From: Isoetes taiwanensis
Taxonomy: Eukaryota > Streptophyta > Lycopodiopsida > Isoetales > Isoetaceae
Direction: 5' to 3'
NCBI GenBank assembly: GCA_021234155.1
Contig: JAJEKV010000004.1
Span: forward strand, 25,961,831 to 26,025,830
DNA: 64,000 nucleotides
Shown in pieces: positions 1 through 13,225 of the stretch (position 1 is the stretch's first letter; each line of letters opens with the position of its first letter). The notes under the pieces are model-generated. The model had not been told where the DNA came from, did not search any database, and saw only the letters and a program-made list of their open reading frames with translations. The position numbers were made by a program, and so were the translations under genes.

Positions 1-3000
1 CAAGGTTTTTATCCAACACACACTGTGCCTTGTCCCCAAAGACCCCATCTACATACAAATCTTTTCCCTTCTCAATCATCGATTCAGATAAATTATGCTA
101 GTGGTAGGAGTAATGCACCTGCCCACGCCTTTCATGCAAGCATCTTTAACATGCCCTCGGCAAGCAAGGTAACCCAAGTTATTCTTGACATAATCTTTGC
201 ACACCAAGATAATGCCTACTGGCTAGAGGGTCAATTGAAGTCCCTTTTGATAGCCTCGCTCGTGTACAACAATTTGTGCACAAAATGGAGGTTTTTCTTA
301 ATCCTTAAACATAGTTGCTTAAATTGCGGATCCTTTTTGTGCTTTTAACACGCTTGCACAACCAGGTGGAGACTTTGAGCGATGGCTATCCACGCTGTAA
401 ACTACCAGATTATCAGTGCGTGAGAGCCTAGTAGTCGCTTGATTTTGTAGCGGGGTTTCTAAGCAATGCCCTCGCATATGGAGGGTGATCTACAGTAAGA
501 CCCTCTCCATGGCAAACCTACCAAGAAGGCATCTCCTATCGCAGGCGAAGAAAGGGCATCAAAGAAACTACTTGGGGAACATCCTCAATTACACAAGGCC
601 AAGATGACGTAAACATCTATGTATCCCAGCCTGCAAGGTTAGGCATGGAGGAGCAGCATCCGTGAAGTCTTCAGTCAAGTATTGCACTTGGAATCCACGT
701 GCATCAAGAAGGGATCTACTCACAGTGTTCAACAACCCTACTCCTTTCTCGGGTCGCCTCTTCTCATAGCGTACATGATCAACAAACAAGTACAAAACAA
801 ACAAAGCCAACTCCCCAACTCCGTTATTCAGGTGTCGCCACCTCCTTCTGCTTCCGCCGCTCAAATACCACGTAAAGGGATCTGGCCGAATTGGAGATGT
901 GCAGACCGCGAAAGACTAAAAAGGGCTCTCGCGAACACCTACGCCAAAAGGCATGAAGATCACTAGGCACCGCGATCACGATGCCTCTTTATTCGGCTAA
1001 TCGGACCTTTTTGGCTTCATGCCAAAGAATAACACTGTTTCTTCTCCCAAAAATGCGATGCCACCGCCGTGACGCAGAGATAATGCATTTTTACCAACAC
1101 CAACAAAACTATCGATGTTCTTTAAGTTATAAACATACGAAATTTGATCGTGCAAACATTATCATCCACTATCATATTTGAACCACAGAAAATACATAGT
1201 GTTTTTGTGGATTTAAATAGTTATAACGTAGTGTCAGTTTTTCTAAAGAAAAACACACCTTAGTTTTTCTGCATTTTTATGCTAGTTCGCTACGACAATG
1301 GATGATATTTAAGACGCTGGCACTAAAGGTGGGTTCACACTAGGTTACACCCATTGAGTTAACAACTATGCCGCCCATCGGGTTTGGAGGGTAGACTTTT
1401 AAGAGACGAATTTCAACCACCTATAAATTTTGCCCTTATTCCGTTGTGCTTAAAATGTCAAAGAAAGAACTCAGATTAAGTTGGTCGACATAAAAATGTA
1501 TCATGCTTTTTTGAATCATCTTTCTCCAATGCCCCACTTAACCAATATAGACAAGGCCACCCGCGCAGTATCTGACCGCCAAGTAAGAAGATTTTTTGTT
1601 TTATTTTTTTCTTTTCAGAGGGCCAACACATTGGCTAGCCCCCCATGTTGTAAACCGCATAGAACCGCCATGTAACTAAGCATTTAACCGCGATGTAACC
1701 TGCGATGTATTGGGCGCGGCATGTATGTATGGCTGGCCATAGCCGAAGTTTCATTATACTTGCTCAAGGTACATTCTAAACGAAAAGCACCCCTGACTAC
1801 CACAGCCGCCGATTCACGATCCTACCTAATCTTTAAATCGTATGTTGGGGCCCCGGCACCTCGCTTTTGCTTATAAATATTTATGATTAGAGGCGCCTAT
1901 GATTTGAAATATGAAATACGATTTCTCTAAGGTTTCAGGAACATCGAATTCTTATATGACTTTGCCTAAGATTTTAGAATAGTAGGTAACCAATCCAAGA
2001 AACACGGACGAGTTTTGTAGTACATGACGGGCCACTCACCATTAAGCTCAATTCTCTAATGCACAAAGAAAAATCTTGAAACTTGCATGTCTGCATAGAC
2101 AAAAATAATTCTTTCATACCTCAAGATACCAATTTGACACATTTAATTCAATGCATGTCATAATGAGAAAGGGCTGAATTTATAAACAACAACCTAAAAG
2201 GGCTAAGTTCAAAAAGACAGATTTGAATTAAAGAGAACTAAGGTAGTTATATCCATCTAGACATTGGGGACTTCATTGCTGCAAATGGAGCTGAAGAAAG
2301 AAATTGTACATGAGCAAGCAAATGAGATCAAGCAGCACACACCTAATTTGACAACTTCAAAGAGCTTAAGGGTAGCAAAATGTAAAACCTGATTCTTAAA
2401 AAAGACATCCATGGTATCACAAGAAAATGGATTGAAAACAACTAACTCTACAAATATCAAAGCATTGAATGTGGTTTCAAATGACCTTCTTTGCTCCTTT
2501 TTAGCATGTTGTTCTTAGACATGTCAAAATAAATTGAGATGCAAGATCAAAGCCGCATAGAAATCTTCGCAAAAGAAACACAATTCACTTTTCTAATTTC
2601 ACAATATACCAATCTTGTAAATCTTCCCTTGTAAAACTAAAACGATCTTCTTGACCCTAAACCCCTGATGGATTATTAGTCGTTTAAGCAATGAAAATGA
2701 ACCATCGGGCCACGAGATGAACATGGAGCAAAAGAGAAAGAAAAGTGGGCAAGTTCCAAAAAGCTAAAATTTTGCCAAAAATTCCTTTCGGAGTAAAGAG
2801 CTCATTCAGGGGGTGCAAGACCTGGTTTGACTTATATCAATGGAAACTTTTTAAAATCTAACACATTTACCTACAAATTACCTTCCTTTCTTGTTATTGC
2901 AAACAAAATAGAAACTTGTTTCACCAACTTAAACTCCAAAGCTTTGATATTTGAATGAAAGAATACCTTCCATTTAGGCCTCAGCAATTCTTGTACAGAT

Positions 3001-3106
3001 CCTCCCAAGAATAGTACAAGGACACAAAATTTTATCTAATTCATGACAAATGAGTTGGTGCCGACCCTAACCTTCCTTCTTCATTTCTTGGGCGATGGCC
3101 TCGGCA
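1..3106. other. AT-rich intergenic DNA, no recognised gene
   Basis: No recognisable gene. The longest open frame (25-348, plus, 107 codons) matches no family I know. Around 190-290 two plus-strand frames together give a helical-looking stretch (residues such as DNAYWLEGQLKSLL followed, after a frame change, by ARVQQFVHKMEVFL) that could be a piece of a decayed retrotransposon gag or a lost exon, but this is weak. The remainder is AT-rich with short unrelated open frames on both strands. Confidence 0.5.
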
Positions 3107-3180
3107 GTGGCGATTATAACTAATCGACCTTGAATCATGTCCATGTGGTGATTATAATCAATCGGCCGTGAATCATGCCA
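3107..3180. repeat. Two-copy 38-bp tandem repeat
   Basis: Two adjacent copies of a 36-38 bp unit, 3107-3143 and 3145-3180. Both contain GATTATAA, then AATCG, then TGAATCATG. They differ at a handful of positions, mostly C/T and A/G. Confidence 0.75.
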
Positions 3181-3837
3181 AGTATGCATGTTGCTTCTAT
3201 TTAAAACATCCATTACCCACCTACCTAAAACCTCCACGCCGCCATGCTAAACAAATGCTATACTGTGCACAGTTTGGTGAAATTGCAAAACTTTTTAAGT
3301 AAGTAGCATCTGGGTTAATCAGTTGCAATTTAATATTGGGTTGTGATTCTTTAGCTAAATTCATACTCTTGCCATTCTGATCCTTTTTGCAATCATATAA
3401 GCATTCAAAATAGTTGCAAAAGATCGAATCACCAGAATAATTTGGCCATATTAGCCATGGCACAGGCTAAGGGCGATTCTTCTAGTACTGATGTAAGTTC
3501 TTTTGCTTCTGAAAGGTCATTTGGGTTCTTGTTTGTTTGCTTAGGTAAGCATATAAAATTGTGTTTTTGGCTTCAAACGTACTTCAATTCAGTTTCTAAT
3601 TTATTCCCTCTTCATTTATAGGCAATATTTGTCACAACCCTTTTGCAGAGGCTGTGTCTACTTATAAAGTCGAGAGGCATTGTCTCTTAATCATATCCAT
3701 AAATATTTCAATCTTCCTTGCCAAATAAAAAGAAGCTCCTTTTTCCTACTTAAAAGAGAAATCTAGCTGACCCCCGAATGAGAACTCTAGTCTTGAAATG
3801 AGGAATTAAAGTGACTTTTATTTCAAGATATGTTAAG
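3181..3837. other. AT-rich intergenic DNA
   Basis: I see no gene, RNA or repeat here. An 80-codon minus-strand frame (3221-3463) has no recognisable motif. Confidence 0.5.
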
Positions 3838-4008
3838 GTCTTTTTTCTTTTTTCTTTTTCTTTTTTCTTTTTTCTTTTTTCTTTTTTCTTTTTTCTTTTT
3901 TCTTTTTCTTTTTCTTTTTCTTTTTCTTTTTCTTTTTCTTTTTTCTTTTCTTTTTCTTTTTCTTTTTCTTTTTCTTTTTCTTTTCTTTTTCTTTTTTCTT
4001 TTTCTTTT
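3838..4008. repeat. Pyrimidine microsatellite, TTTTTC type (array A)
   Basis: About 170 bp of C separated by runs of four to six T on the plus strand, with essentially no purines. Phe/Ser/Leu-rich frames on the plus strand and Lys/Glu-rich frames on the minus strand are by-products of the repeat and are not genes. Long mirror-type polypyrimidine tracts can form triplex (H-) DNA. It is the most isolated of four such arrays in the window, and its flanks do not resemble those of the other three. Confidence 0.95.
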
Positions 4009-7000
4009 AGCACACCAGCTCTACCGCTCACAAAATTTTCCTCAAATTCTAGCCTATTCAATGTAATTTCCACCTCATCAAAATCTAAAGTGGCATCAAT
4101 CTACACCATTGAATTCTACCATAAATCAAGGGTCGGTAGTACTAGAAAATAGCCAAGAAAATGTAATCCAGATGTGATGAGCCTAATCCTCTCCCACTCT
4201 ATTTTATTTCTCCTCCTTTCCATTTCTTCCTCCGCTTTCCTCGCCTTTTCCATCAATTCACGTCAAGTTTCCATCTTGCTATGGCGTTTTTACCGTTGTT
4301 TCGCTTTTTGCATTTTTCCGTTCTTCGTCTGGCCATGGCATTTTGGGGCCTTTCGCCGCTATGGCAAATTTTATCAGCTTAATGCCGAAGCCACGCTATT
4401 TTAGAATTGCAATATTGATATTTCCGCTGCCATCACCGCCAATCATGTCCGTGATTTGTTCTATCAGGTTATCCTTCATTAATACCGCATACTTTACAAA
4501 GTGACGCGAAGGCTTCTTTAAGCCCGTAGGTCAGGTGTGTTGTCCTCGCTTTGGGCTTTGCTGGCCCGCTGGCTGTTGTGCCGCTTCTAGACTTCCCTTT
4601 GATTACTTCATCATTGCTTCAGCGCTTCATTTCCGTAGCATGCCCGCATCGAATCACGTGATTTAGTAGTAAGGTTTTCTATCATGGCATTTTCATTCAT
4701 TTTCCATCCATTCCCTTTCCATTCATTTTCCTATTTGTTTCCCCTCAACTGCACGCATCTTTCTCACCATGGCCTTGGTCGCTTTGGTGCCTTTCAGTCT
4801 GCGGGCTAATTATGTTTTGGTGTTGTAGAATGCCTGATGGATTTGCAAAGACTCTTAAATAAGCCTTGCACTGAGGTTTTGTTGGCGTAGCAGTTTACCT
4901 TGGCAAGTAATCCCTCTTTTATATAAAATGATGTGAAACGAGTTGCTTGGGACACTATTCAAATTGAGAACATTTCAATGGTAATCTTCTTCTTATTGAA
5001 TTCATTTGTTAAGATATTATGTCTAATGCTAGATGAGTAGACATCTGTGCTTATCATTTCCACCATTTGGCGTAATTAAATCATTGGAGGCTTAATCTGC
5101 ATTAATATACATCGCTGTCGTTAAGACGACCTTTATCACGCGAAATCATTTTTATACGTGCCCTCGCCTAGGGAAGGTGATGTTAATGCCCAACTAATGT
5201 TTGGTTGATGTGCCGCCTTTCAGGTTCTTACCTATTCATATGGGTATTACCTTGCTAGCCGCCGATCGCGAGGTATTATCTGGCTTTTATCTCCGCCATA
5301 TATCCAAAATGATGTACCCAGGCAATTTCCTCCCTTTTTCCCATCTAGAATTTGCTTTAATAACCAAGAAACAAATCCCGGAGCAAGTTTTGTGCGCCGG
5401 CAGTAATATTGTCAATTGTTTCTTTGATGTTTTATGAACAATCTAGTTTACGCCAAAGCAATTTCAGGGTTGCGAAGGGAGAAACAAGTACATTTATTCC
5501 TTGCAGATATTTTCATGTCAAGTCTTAATTTTAATGATTCCTTTATGTGATTTATCACCGATATTTTCACCATCGCTCAGACATTTGTAATTAGCACATT
5601 TTAATAATGGCTTTGGGTCAAACTTGAAGTGTCCTCAATCTCAAGGTAGTATAAACCGGTGATATGGGACAGTAGGAATTATTGATCCTTGCAAGGCATA
5701 GAAATGTTAGTCTTGTTTACCACATTGCACAAGCTTGTCTTGCAAGTACTTCATCACGACTCATTTGATTGCCGGTCAGAGATAAAATCTCACACATCGC
5801 ATATCCTTACCCGGCTAACATTATTTATCATATGACTTTTGGTGATGTGTCACTTTATAGCTCACCATGTGTCCAAGCACGTATATTATAAAGGCTAATA
5901 CACCCCACTTGTAGTTAGTCTGCTTTTCCCTCGCTTGTATGTTGCTTCGCTTGATCACTACCATTTGACAGATCTTCTTTTCTAGCTATTCAAATACCTC
6001 TATAGCATTGTTGTTATTTTCACGGGTCCGTAGAATATTGGGAATGATATGTTTTAAGGCAAATGCATCTTCATGCTAAGTTTGTGGTTCAAGCCGTATC
6101 GTTGCCTACCTCATACTGATCAAATTGTGGTTCTGATCATCCAAGGTTGTTTCTATTAATGTACCATCTTTTTACTCTCGCTATACATTTCTTTCATTTG
6201 GCTCACATTCCTATATTATTGCCTATAACTCGTGTGTGGCCTTTCTCTGAATCAAAATTGAGGTTTGTGTATTACTTGTATTTTTGCATTTATAAAGTTT
6301 TATAAAATGTGTCCTCGTGACGCCCGAGCAATGCAATATATAAAGTTCTATGATTTTTTCTGCATACGTGAATGTGCTCAACCAACATGCGCTGAGCATC
6401 ATGCTCGACCCTCACTGGCCTCAAGGCCAAATTTAACATTAAGTAAGACAATATAGGCTCGAATCTTATTAACACCATAAAATACCGTATGTTATACCCC
6501 CAATAGACATTTCCGAAAGTGCGTTTGCAAGATGGTGATATAAGGATGACAAGTATGTTTTGTGAGTTTTAAATATTATTAAGACATACAAAGTGAATGG
6601 AATGTTGCAAAAAAGAAATATTTATGATATGATGTGTCAAAACATTTCAAGCCGGATATGTAAATAGTGGCTCTGCCATGCATTGTGGTGTACTGACTCC
6701 CGCCTTGCCAAGAAGTTTTATAAGTGATGCCATCCCCTTAAGGTAATGCTATTTCTAGCCCAGTTATTTATGCTATTATATGTAATATTTCTTAATTCGG
6801 GCCTGTGCTTATTTTAAGGGATTATTCTCATAGCCTAATTGCCTTAAGAAGCTTCAGATCTTGACTTATACAATTGTCCGGAGAGGGGGTATGAAACAAT
6901 CATGAAGCCAACCTCATAAGCAGGAAGGTTTTGAAGCAAATCTTTATTTCATTCTGTACGCTTTAACTTGCTCAAGTGTGGATCAAGATGAGATCTCTCG

Positions 7001-7532
7001 TATCTTGTCAAGCCTTCGTCGCAGTTGTTGATAAAGTGTTTCAAAAATTACACACAACTTCTCAAAAGGAGTTGCCACGCTGATTCTATCAGTATTCTTG
7101 AACGCTAAAGAAACGGTGGTTAAGGACAACCATTGTAAAATCAGAATATTGAAAAAAAGGCAATGTCAATAATACTACAACACCTTTGTTAAGCACTTCA
7201 TTAATTCACATTGTCAATAGAGTGACGACATGTGAGTAAATAAATACTTTTCTCAAGATATTAAGGCATGCCATTATACCATAAATGTGCTTGATTCAAT
7301 TTTAATTATAATGTATAATTTTAAACGTATAATGAGAGACATTTAAGCTCTCATAAGAGGATTTAATCGCCAAAGAGCGAGTAATGCAGACAGTTAAATT
7401 GTGGAGAGTGTTAACAAAGAATTTAGGAATGTTGTTCATGCTACATCACTTAAATTTTTTGTTACCAATTCTTAAAAGAGGGCCCCCAAATTAACAATCA
7501 GATATTTTCTTATATTAAATCTAATATGATAT
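4009..7532. other. AT-rich intergenic DNA, no recognised gene
   Basis: No gene recognised. There are pyrimidine-rich stretches near 4190-4260 and 4680-4745. The open frames at 4174-4404, 5201-5437 and 6265-6456 are 60-78 codons with no motif. Nothing supports an RNA gene. Confidence 0.5.
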
Positions 7533-7582
7533 CACATCAAATGTGCGGGACATAACGGCATCAAATGTGTGGGATATAAATG
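7533..7582. repeat. Short two-copy tandem repeat
   Basis: The word CATCAAATGTG followed by CGGGACATAA or TGGGATATAA occurs twice, about 23 bp apart. The differences are C/T. Confidence 0.6.
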
Positions 7583-7745
7583 GCACGTAAGTTATCTTTA
7601 CTACTTTTTCTGAGGGGATTGCTCCGCCCTTAGATGGAGGCTTAGTTGTAGAATATGCCTTATATCTCAAAATTCGTGCCATGTAAAGTGACATCTAGCT
7701 TAGAATGCGCTTGTACTTCACTACATCATTTTCATAAGACAATAG

Positions 7746-7960
7746 AACTTCAAGTGGAAGTTTGAATCTTTATTATAAAGATGAATCATGGGTGAAGCTT
7801 CCTTCGAAACATTAACAACACACCGAATGGAAGTTTGAATCATTTAATACATTAGAACCCAATGTGGAAGTATGAATCCTTTTGGTCATAGCTGAATCAT
7901 GTGGTCAAGCATCCGTAACATTAATAAGACCCAATGGAAGTTCAATCCTTTTGGGTCATA
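7746..7960. repeat. Imperfect tandem repeat, about 110-bp unit
   Basis: A unit containing TGGAAGTTTGAATC, TGAATCATG, then GTGAAGCTTCC or GTCAAGCATCC, then ACATTAA, occurs at 7746-7855 and again at 7856-7928. A partial third start (CCCAATGGAAG) follows at 7930. The copies have diverged with indels. No coding potential. Confidence 0.65.
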
Positions 7961-8175
7961 GTTTGAATATCTCTGTCATAGCTCCAAAGATTGCCGGTCT
8001 ATGCTATATACAAGATAAAAACTCAGATTCAAGCTCCCAGAAAAACCTGCAGGCGTGTCTCTAAGTAACCGCACTGCTCCTCATATTCAAGCACCACCAC
8101 CACCCGAAAGGCATCCTAATACGTTTACAATTTATCCGATGTTGAAAAAGCCAGCCAAGCTTCACCCCTAAGTAT

Positions 8176-8250
8176 AAGATCCATTTATACATAATAAAAT
8201 ATAACAAAAAATGTAGGATCCATTCAGACATAATAAAATAGTTAAAACAA
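8176..8250. repeat. Two-copy tandem repeat, about 50-bp unit
   Basis: The words GATCCATT, then CATAATAAAATA, then AAAAC/AAAAA occur twice in direct succession. Copies differ by a few substitutions. Confidence 0.5.
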
Positions 8251-8428
8251 CATTTGTCCTACTAGAGTTTTGGCATAGTGCCAAGAACTACTTTGTATTC
8301 CATGGTTTTATAATGATAAATAAATATATCGAGAGAAAATTGCCAATGAGTAAAAGTCACAAACATATGAACAAACATAAACCTAACAAATTTTACCTCA
8401 AGCAAAAGCCTTCCCGTGTGCCTTTGCT

Positions 8429-8690
8429 AGTTTCTTTTCTTTTCTTTTCTTTCTTTTTCTCTTTCTCTTTTTCTTTTCTTTTCTTTTCTTTTTCTTTTCT
8501 TTTTCTTTTTTCTTTTTCTTTTTCTTTTCTTTTTTCTTTTTCTTTTCTTTTTCTTTTCTTTTCTTTTTCTTTTTCTTTTCTTTTCTTTTCTTTTTCTTTC
8601 TTTTCTTTTTCTTTTCTTTTTCTTTTTCTTTTTCTTTTTTCTTTTTCTTTTTTCTTTTTTCTTTTTTTCTTTTTCTTTTTTCTTTTTCTT
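8429..8690. repeat. Pyrimidine microsatellite, TTTTTC type (array B)
   Basis: About 260 bp of T3-T6 runs separated by single C on the plus strand, irregular at the left end (TTTTCTTTTC) and more regular to the right. Overlapping Phe/Ser and Lys/Glu frames are repeat by-products. The DNA to its right is homologous to the DNA right of array C. Confidence 0.95.
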
Positions 8691-9560
8691 ATCTTCACCT
8701 AGACTACTAACTATTAGCGGCGCAACAAGATTACAAGGAACAAAGATTTGTTCTAGATAAAGCTATACAAGGACACCCACATATCCACCCTAGATTTTAC
8801 TCTAGGCCACAACCAAAGCAAGTTACAATTTTTCGCTTCTACGAATTCAAATCAACATCTTACCATGTATAAAACCTAAAGCTTAAACATATAAGGAATA
8901 CTTTTTATGATTTTGTACATCGCGGATATAGTAAACAAGTTCTTTTTAAATGAAAAATCGAATATAGACATTTCTAAGAAATGTATATTAAGAATCAATT
9001 TTTCCCATTTAACTTTTTTTTGTAAGTCATAGTATACCATGTAACCATCTCACTTACTTTCACTCAATGTGCTAACAACGTTTTTTCTACTTAAATTTAT
9101 TTACAATTCATAGTCCGCTATGCACCTTAACCTGATATATGTTTACAAAACAACATAATCTAAGCTTTCTTTTAGCCTAAAACCGCCATTTAGATGTGTT
9201 ATGCCAAGTTCCATATGCTTCTAACCATATATTCTTCTTCTCGATTTTACATGAAAAACCAAAGATAGAATTGGAAAGATTCACCATTGGTTCCCATTTA
9301 TGCAATATTCTTCAATAAAGTAAGAATGATTTGTATCATCCAAATGTGTGACCAAACAACTGTGAGATGTGATCGGTTACCTCGCGACTCCAAATCGCAC
9401 TAACATTAGCAAATATTTGGTAATGAGGAGAGGAGTGACAGTAAGCTATGCTGGGAATCACATGGCTCTTCGCCTCTTCACCCATCAAGGTCATAAAAAT
9501 TCAAACTTAATCTTAAACATCACCGCCTCACGCTTCCATTGCCTACATTCTCCCATATCC
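8691..9560 (+). repeat. Duplicated segment, copy 1
   Basis: Homologous in direct orientation to 11320-12050. Matching anchors are CATATCCACCCTAGATTTTAC at 8780 and 11404, a shared ACCATTGGTT followed by TTTATGCAA at about 9283 and 11810, and GTAATGAGGA with AGGAGTGA followed by ACATGGCTCTTC at about 9420 and 11952. The offset falls from about 2.62 kb to 2.53 kb, so indels have accumulated. Both copies lie directly right of a TTTTTC array, so the array and its flank may have been duplicated together. No gene recognised inside. Confidence 0.8.
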
Positions 9561-10501
9561 CCTGTGACAAATTTTACATCAGCCTCATTCTAATCTAATC
9601 ATATGCTAAAATGTATGTATGCCCAAATTTTATATTTTTGGTCTATCTAAATCTAACTACTGTGATCATTTTTCGGGCCAATTTTATACTTTCAATGCAT
9701 GTGCTATGCATCTATTGTCGGTCAAGCTTTTTACTCTAAGCACTGTAGACTTGACCGCATCACAAATCAAGAAATGTCTTCCTTGTCTTTACATTCTATC
9801 TTCACATACTAGCTACTTATCAGGTCATTTTCGTGATAATCATGTAGTTTACTAAGATCGATTGCCTTCTATCTCCGCTTTTTAAGAACACTAAACCATT
9901 TCCTCGTTGTTCCTTAAACCCTCATTTCATAAAACATGTAAATGTGCTTACATAAATATTTCTAAGCAAATTTTCACTTTCAAACCTCGAATTTATTCAC
10001 CCCGATATGTGCAAAGATGTGTTTGATCCTTGTTTTATCATCTCATCCAGCCGGAATCCATACTTCTTATGCAAGATTTAATCCCTTTGTACGCATAACT
10101 ATCAATGCCTTTACAATCAATGGATAACCATTTCAAGCTTAAGAAAATTTTCTTAAGAGAAAGCACGATAAATCAACCCTATAAACTAGAAAGTGTACAT
10201 CCGCACTGCTTTCATTATTTGGTAGACGCTTTTGGCATTTAAGCCTTGTCGGGAACTATCGTAAATAGCCGCCTTTATAGCATAAGCATATTTGTATGCG
10301 ATCGGGCCACCCATCAAACATATAACTCATCTTGTGCAAGTAAAACCTCAAATCTCCTTATGCCTACTGAGTCTACGCACTATGCCGCAGAACACGTAAA
10401 GAAAGCAAGTGTTTTCTAATAGAATGAAACAGGGCCCACACCTCCCACACATTATTCAAGCAACAAAATACTATGGACGCCACCATTCAAAAAGTCCTAT
10501 C
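9561..10501. other. AT-rich intergenic DNA
   Basis: No gene recognised. Weak similarity to 12160-12250 around GCTATGCATCTA suggests that the duplication may extend to about 9730, but the match is short. Confidence 0.45.
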
Positions 10502-10892
10502 TATGGTCAATAAGGGTCCTGGCCACATGAAGTCGGGTATCAGGATTCGCTGGCCGCTGACAGAACCTAATTTTTTTGCTTCGGGTCACATGATCCCGCC
10601 AAAGTAAAGGCTTCCACGCTGTAAAGAAAGACCTAAGCAGAAAATTTCCGCGCTACCGCGGTGTGATCAAGAAGAGGATTGCCGCCAAGTGCTGTAAAAA
10701 TCTTCCACCGCCCTACTGGTGATCCCCTCGCGACGCTAATGCTTCCATCCGGCGTAAGCCCGCTGAACTGATCCCTATCAACAGGTTTTCCCCGGCCGTA
10801 ACCGCATGTGACCCTTTCCATTTCTACGACACCTGGCTTAGAACCTCGCTGGACAAAGATCATGATCGACCCTAAAGCCTTATGGTCAATAA
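10502..10892. mobile_element. GC-rich 367-bp insert flanked by 12-bp direct repeats
   Basis: The 12-mer TATGGTCAATAA occurs at 10502-10513 and again at 10881-10892. The 367 bp between are clearly richer in GC than the surroundings, and the inner ends read GGGTC at the left and, a few bases from the right end, GACCC. This could be a small non-autonomous element with a target-site duplication. Against this, 12 bp is longer than most DNA-transposon duplications, and no long terminal inverted repeat is visible. The 76-codon minus-strand frame (10633-10863) has no motif I know. Confidence 0.4.
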
Positions 10893-11010
10893 AGCCTTCT
10901 TTATGCTTTCTTTCGCGGGCACTTATTATGACTTCCTATAAATATAATTAATGTCCGTCCTTTTACAAACCATAATTAGTTTCCAATTCCAATTCATAAC
11001 CACCTCCATT

Positions 11011-11319
11011 TCTTCTCTTCTTTTCTTTTTTTCTTTTCTTTTTCTTTTTTCTCTTTTTCTTCTTTTCTTTTCTTTTTTCTTTTTCTTTTTCTTTTTCTTT
11101 TCTTTTTCTTTTCTTTCTTTTCTTTTCTTTTTCTTTTCTTTTTCTTTTCTTTTTCTTTTCTTTTCTTTCTTTTCTTTTCCTTTTTTCTTTTTCTTTTTTC
11201 TTTTCTTTTTCTTCTTTTCTTTTTTCTTTCTTTTTCTCTTTTCCCTTTCTTTTTTCTTTTTTTCCTTTTCTCTTTTTCCTTTTTCCTTTTCCTTTTTTCC
11301 TTTTTCTCCTTTTTCTTTT
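11011..11319. repeat. Pyrimidine microsatellite, TTTTTC type (array C)
   Basis: About 310 bp of T-runs separated by C, more degenerate than the other arrays, with CTC, TCC and CCC interruptions toward the right end. Long overlapping frames (up to 162 codons) are low-complexity by-products and not genes. Confidence 0.95.
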
Positions 11320-12050
11320 ACGAACATCTTCACCACTACTAACTATTACATGCAACTAAAATCACATGAACAGCGTTTGTTCAAGATAAAGACAATGACA
11401 CTACATATCCACCCTAGATTTTACCTAGCCACAAACTAACGCTACTAGTTCTCGCTTTTTTATCATTTGACTACTGCAAAATCTTTTCTTGCATACACCT
11501 AAAGAGTACAAGTATAATATATCCTTTCAAGATTTTGTGTATATGAAACAAGACACGATACCTTATATGTAAAAATCAAAGATGTAGACATTTAGGCAAA
11601 TGAATACACTATTAAACTCGCTTTTTCCACTTAAGATCCTTACAAGTATTAGAATAATATGCAACCAATCAGAACTTACTTTCAATAATGATTAACAATG
11701 TTTTTATACTAAAATAACAAGCATTAAAATGTAAAGTTTTCATGTATCATATGTAAGTTCCATGTGTCCCCTTGATTTCATTCCAAAATCACTGCTTGAT
11801 AGATCTCACCATTGGTTCTCCCTTTATGCAAGCACTTTCACTATAATAAAGTAAATGATTTTGTATCATCCAACCGCTTGACCCTAAACACCCGTGAGAT
11901 GTGATCCCTCGCTACTGCACTCCAAACAATTCAACATTAGCAAAAATTTGGTAATGAGGAAAGGAGTGATGTGTAAGCTATACAATCACATGGCTCTTCT
12001 CGCCTTCACCTATATTGTTGGGTCAGAGATATTCAGACTTCTTTATGCAA
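11320..12050 (+). repeat. Duplicated segment, copy 2
   Basis: Direct-orientation homologue of 8691-9560, right of array C as copy 1 is right of array B. Several 15-25 bp blocks are shared in the same order. No gene recognised. Confidence 0.8.
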
Positions 12051-13010
12051 AGCATCGAGCTTCACTACCACAAAGATTTCCTACATCATCAAGATCGCCA
12101 CTCGGGCCCCAATTTTAGTAGTACAAATCAGCTTCTACTATAATTATATGGTGTACCCATTATGCCTTTATCTATCTCTACCATTTGCGGTTCTATTCAA
12201 CATCAAAATTTTACATTTCCGTGTTAAATGCCATGCATCTACCGGCATCCTACTTTATGCACCTTTTAAGGCCATGCAACACTGCTAGGAATGCGAATAA
12301 ACCTTGCTATATGGACATTTCCTCATGGCATAAATATTTTGCCAAGATAATATCTTCTAGAATATCATGCTTTAAACAAACCTCAGATGGTGTCGCTTCT
12401 CCCGCCAAATGCTAAGAACAAAGATGTTGTATAACGTGCCATTAATGGCATGTTGCTTTTGGTTCATTCACCAGAGTATGTTTCAGATGCATCATTGATC
12501 CGCCATATGGCCATATAGATTACTCATGGACTACATAAAATATGGCAAAAGCAGTGGTCTTAGGGTAAAAGTAAAGTCTCGTGATCTTCCTTCGAAGCAG
12601 GAAATAAAACTCCTAAATCGTAAGGCTTCACATCTATTGAGTGTGTGGAGCAAGCATTATTGCTTCAAGATAAGCATCAAAGAATCTACAAGTAGCTTGT
12701 AGCTTTATAACCATCTCCTCGCCATGGATTCCATCTCCTACCATACCATGTTTCCGTATTAACCTAATATGAATTCGCTTCAATTTAGGGAATTTCAAAT
12801 TGATAATTTACTCATTTATAAGGACTATACAATTATAATAATTTGGCCAATAGAAATTTTGAACTATCCAAGGAAAATTTTGGTACATTAAATAACAATT
12901 ACATTGTCAAGGCAGCTTCGATATTCGGTTTTGATAGCATACCTTGGGTATAAAAGATTCGCTTTTTCCAAAGACACCAACCATAAAGTGAGTGCGTTGA
13001 TAACTAATAA
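12051..13010. other. AT-rich intergenic DNA
   Basis: I see no gene, RNA or strong repeat here. Confidence 0.5.
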
Positions 13011-13039
13011 ATGAAGGGACCATCTTTCTTAAGAATCGT

Positions 13040-13142
13040 TCCCATGCCACAAATATCCTTTTTCAAGCTTTTTTCTTTAAAAGGATGGCCCTCAATACAC
13101 ATGCCACAAATAACTCAAGCTTTTCCTTTGAAAGGATGTATT
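13040..13142. repeat. Two-copy tandem repeat, about 60-bp unit
   Basis: ATGCCACAAATA, then CAAGCTTTT, then AAAGGATG is found at 13043-13087 and again at 13101-13138. The copies differ by small indels in the T-runs. Confidence 0.65.
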
Positions 13143-13225
13143 CCAATGCCTGCCTTTTGTAATGTTCCCAAAGTTAAACCGCCTTCCTGCACTCTCCATC
13201 TACAACCATAACCAAATACCCATGT

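Noticed and set aside
5201-5437. 78-codon plus-strand ORF in AT-rich DNA
   Set aside because: No recognisable motif, no splice or codon-use support. Chance open frames of this size are common in the window.
10926-11439. Lys/Glu-rich and Phe/Ser-rich open frames up to 162 codons over the TTTTTC arrays
   Set aside because: They are translations of a microsatellite in different frames and appear identically at all four arrays.
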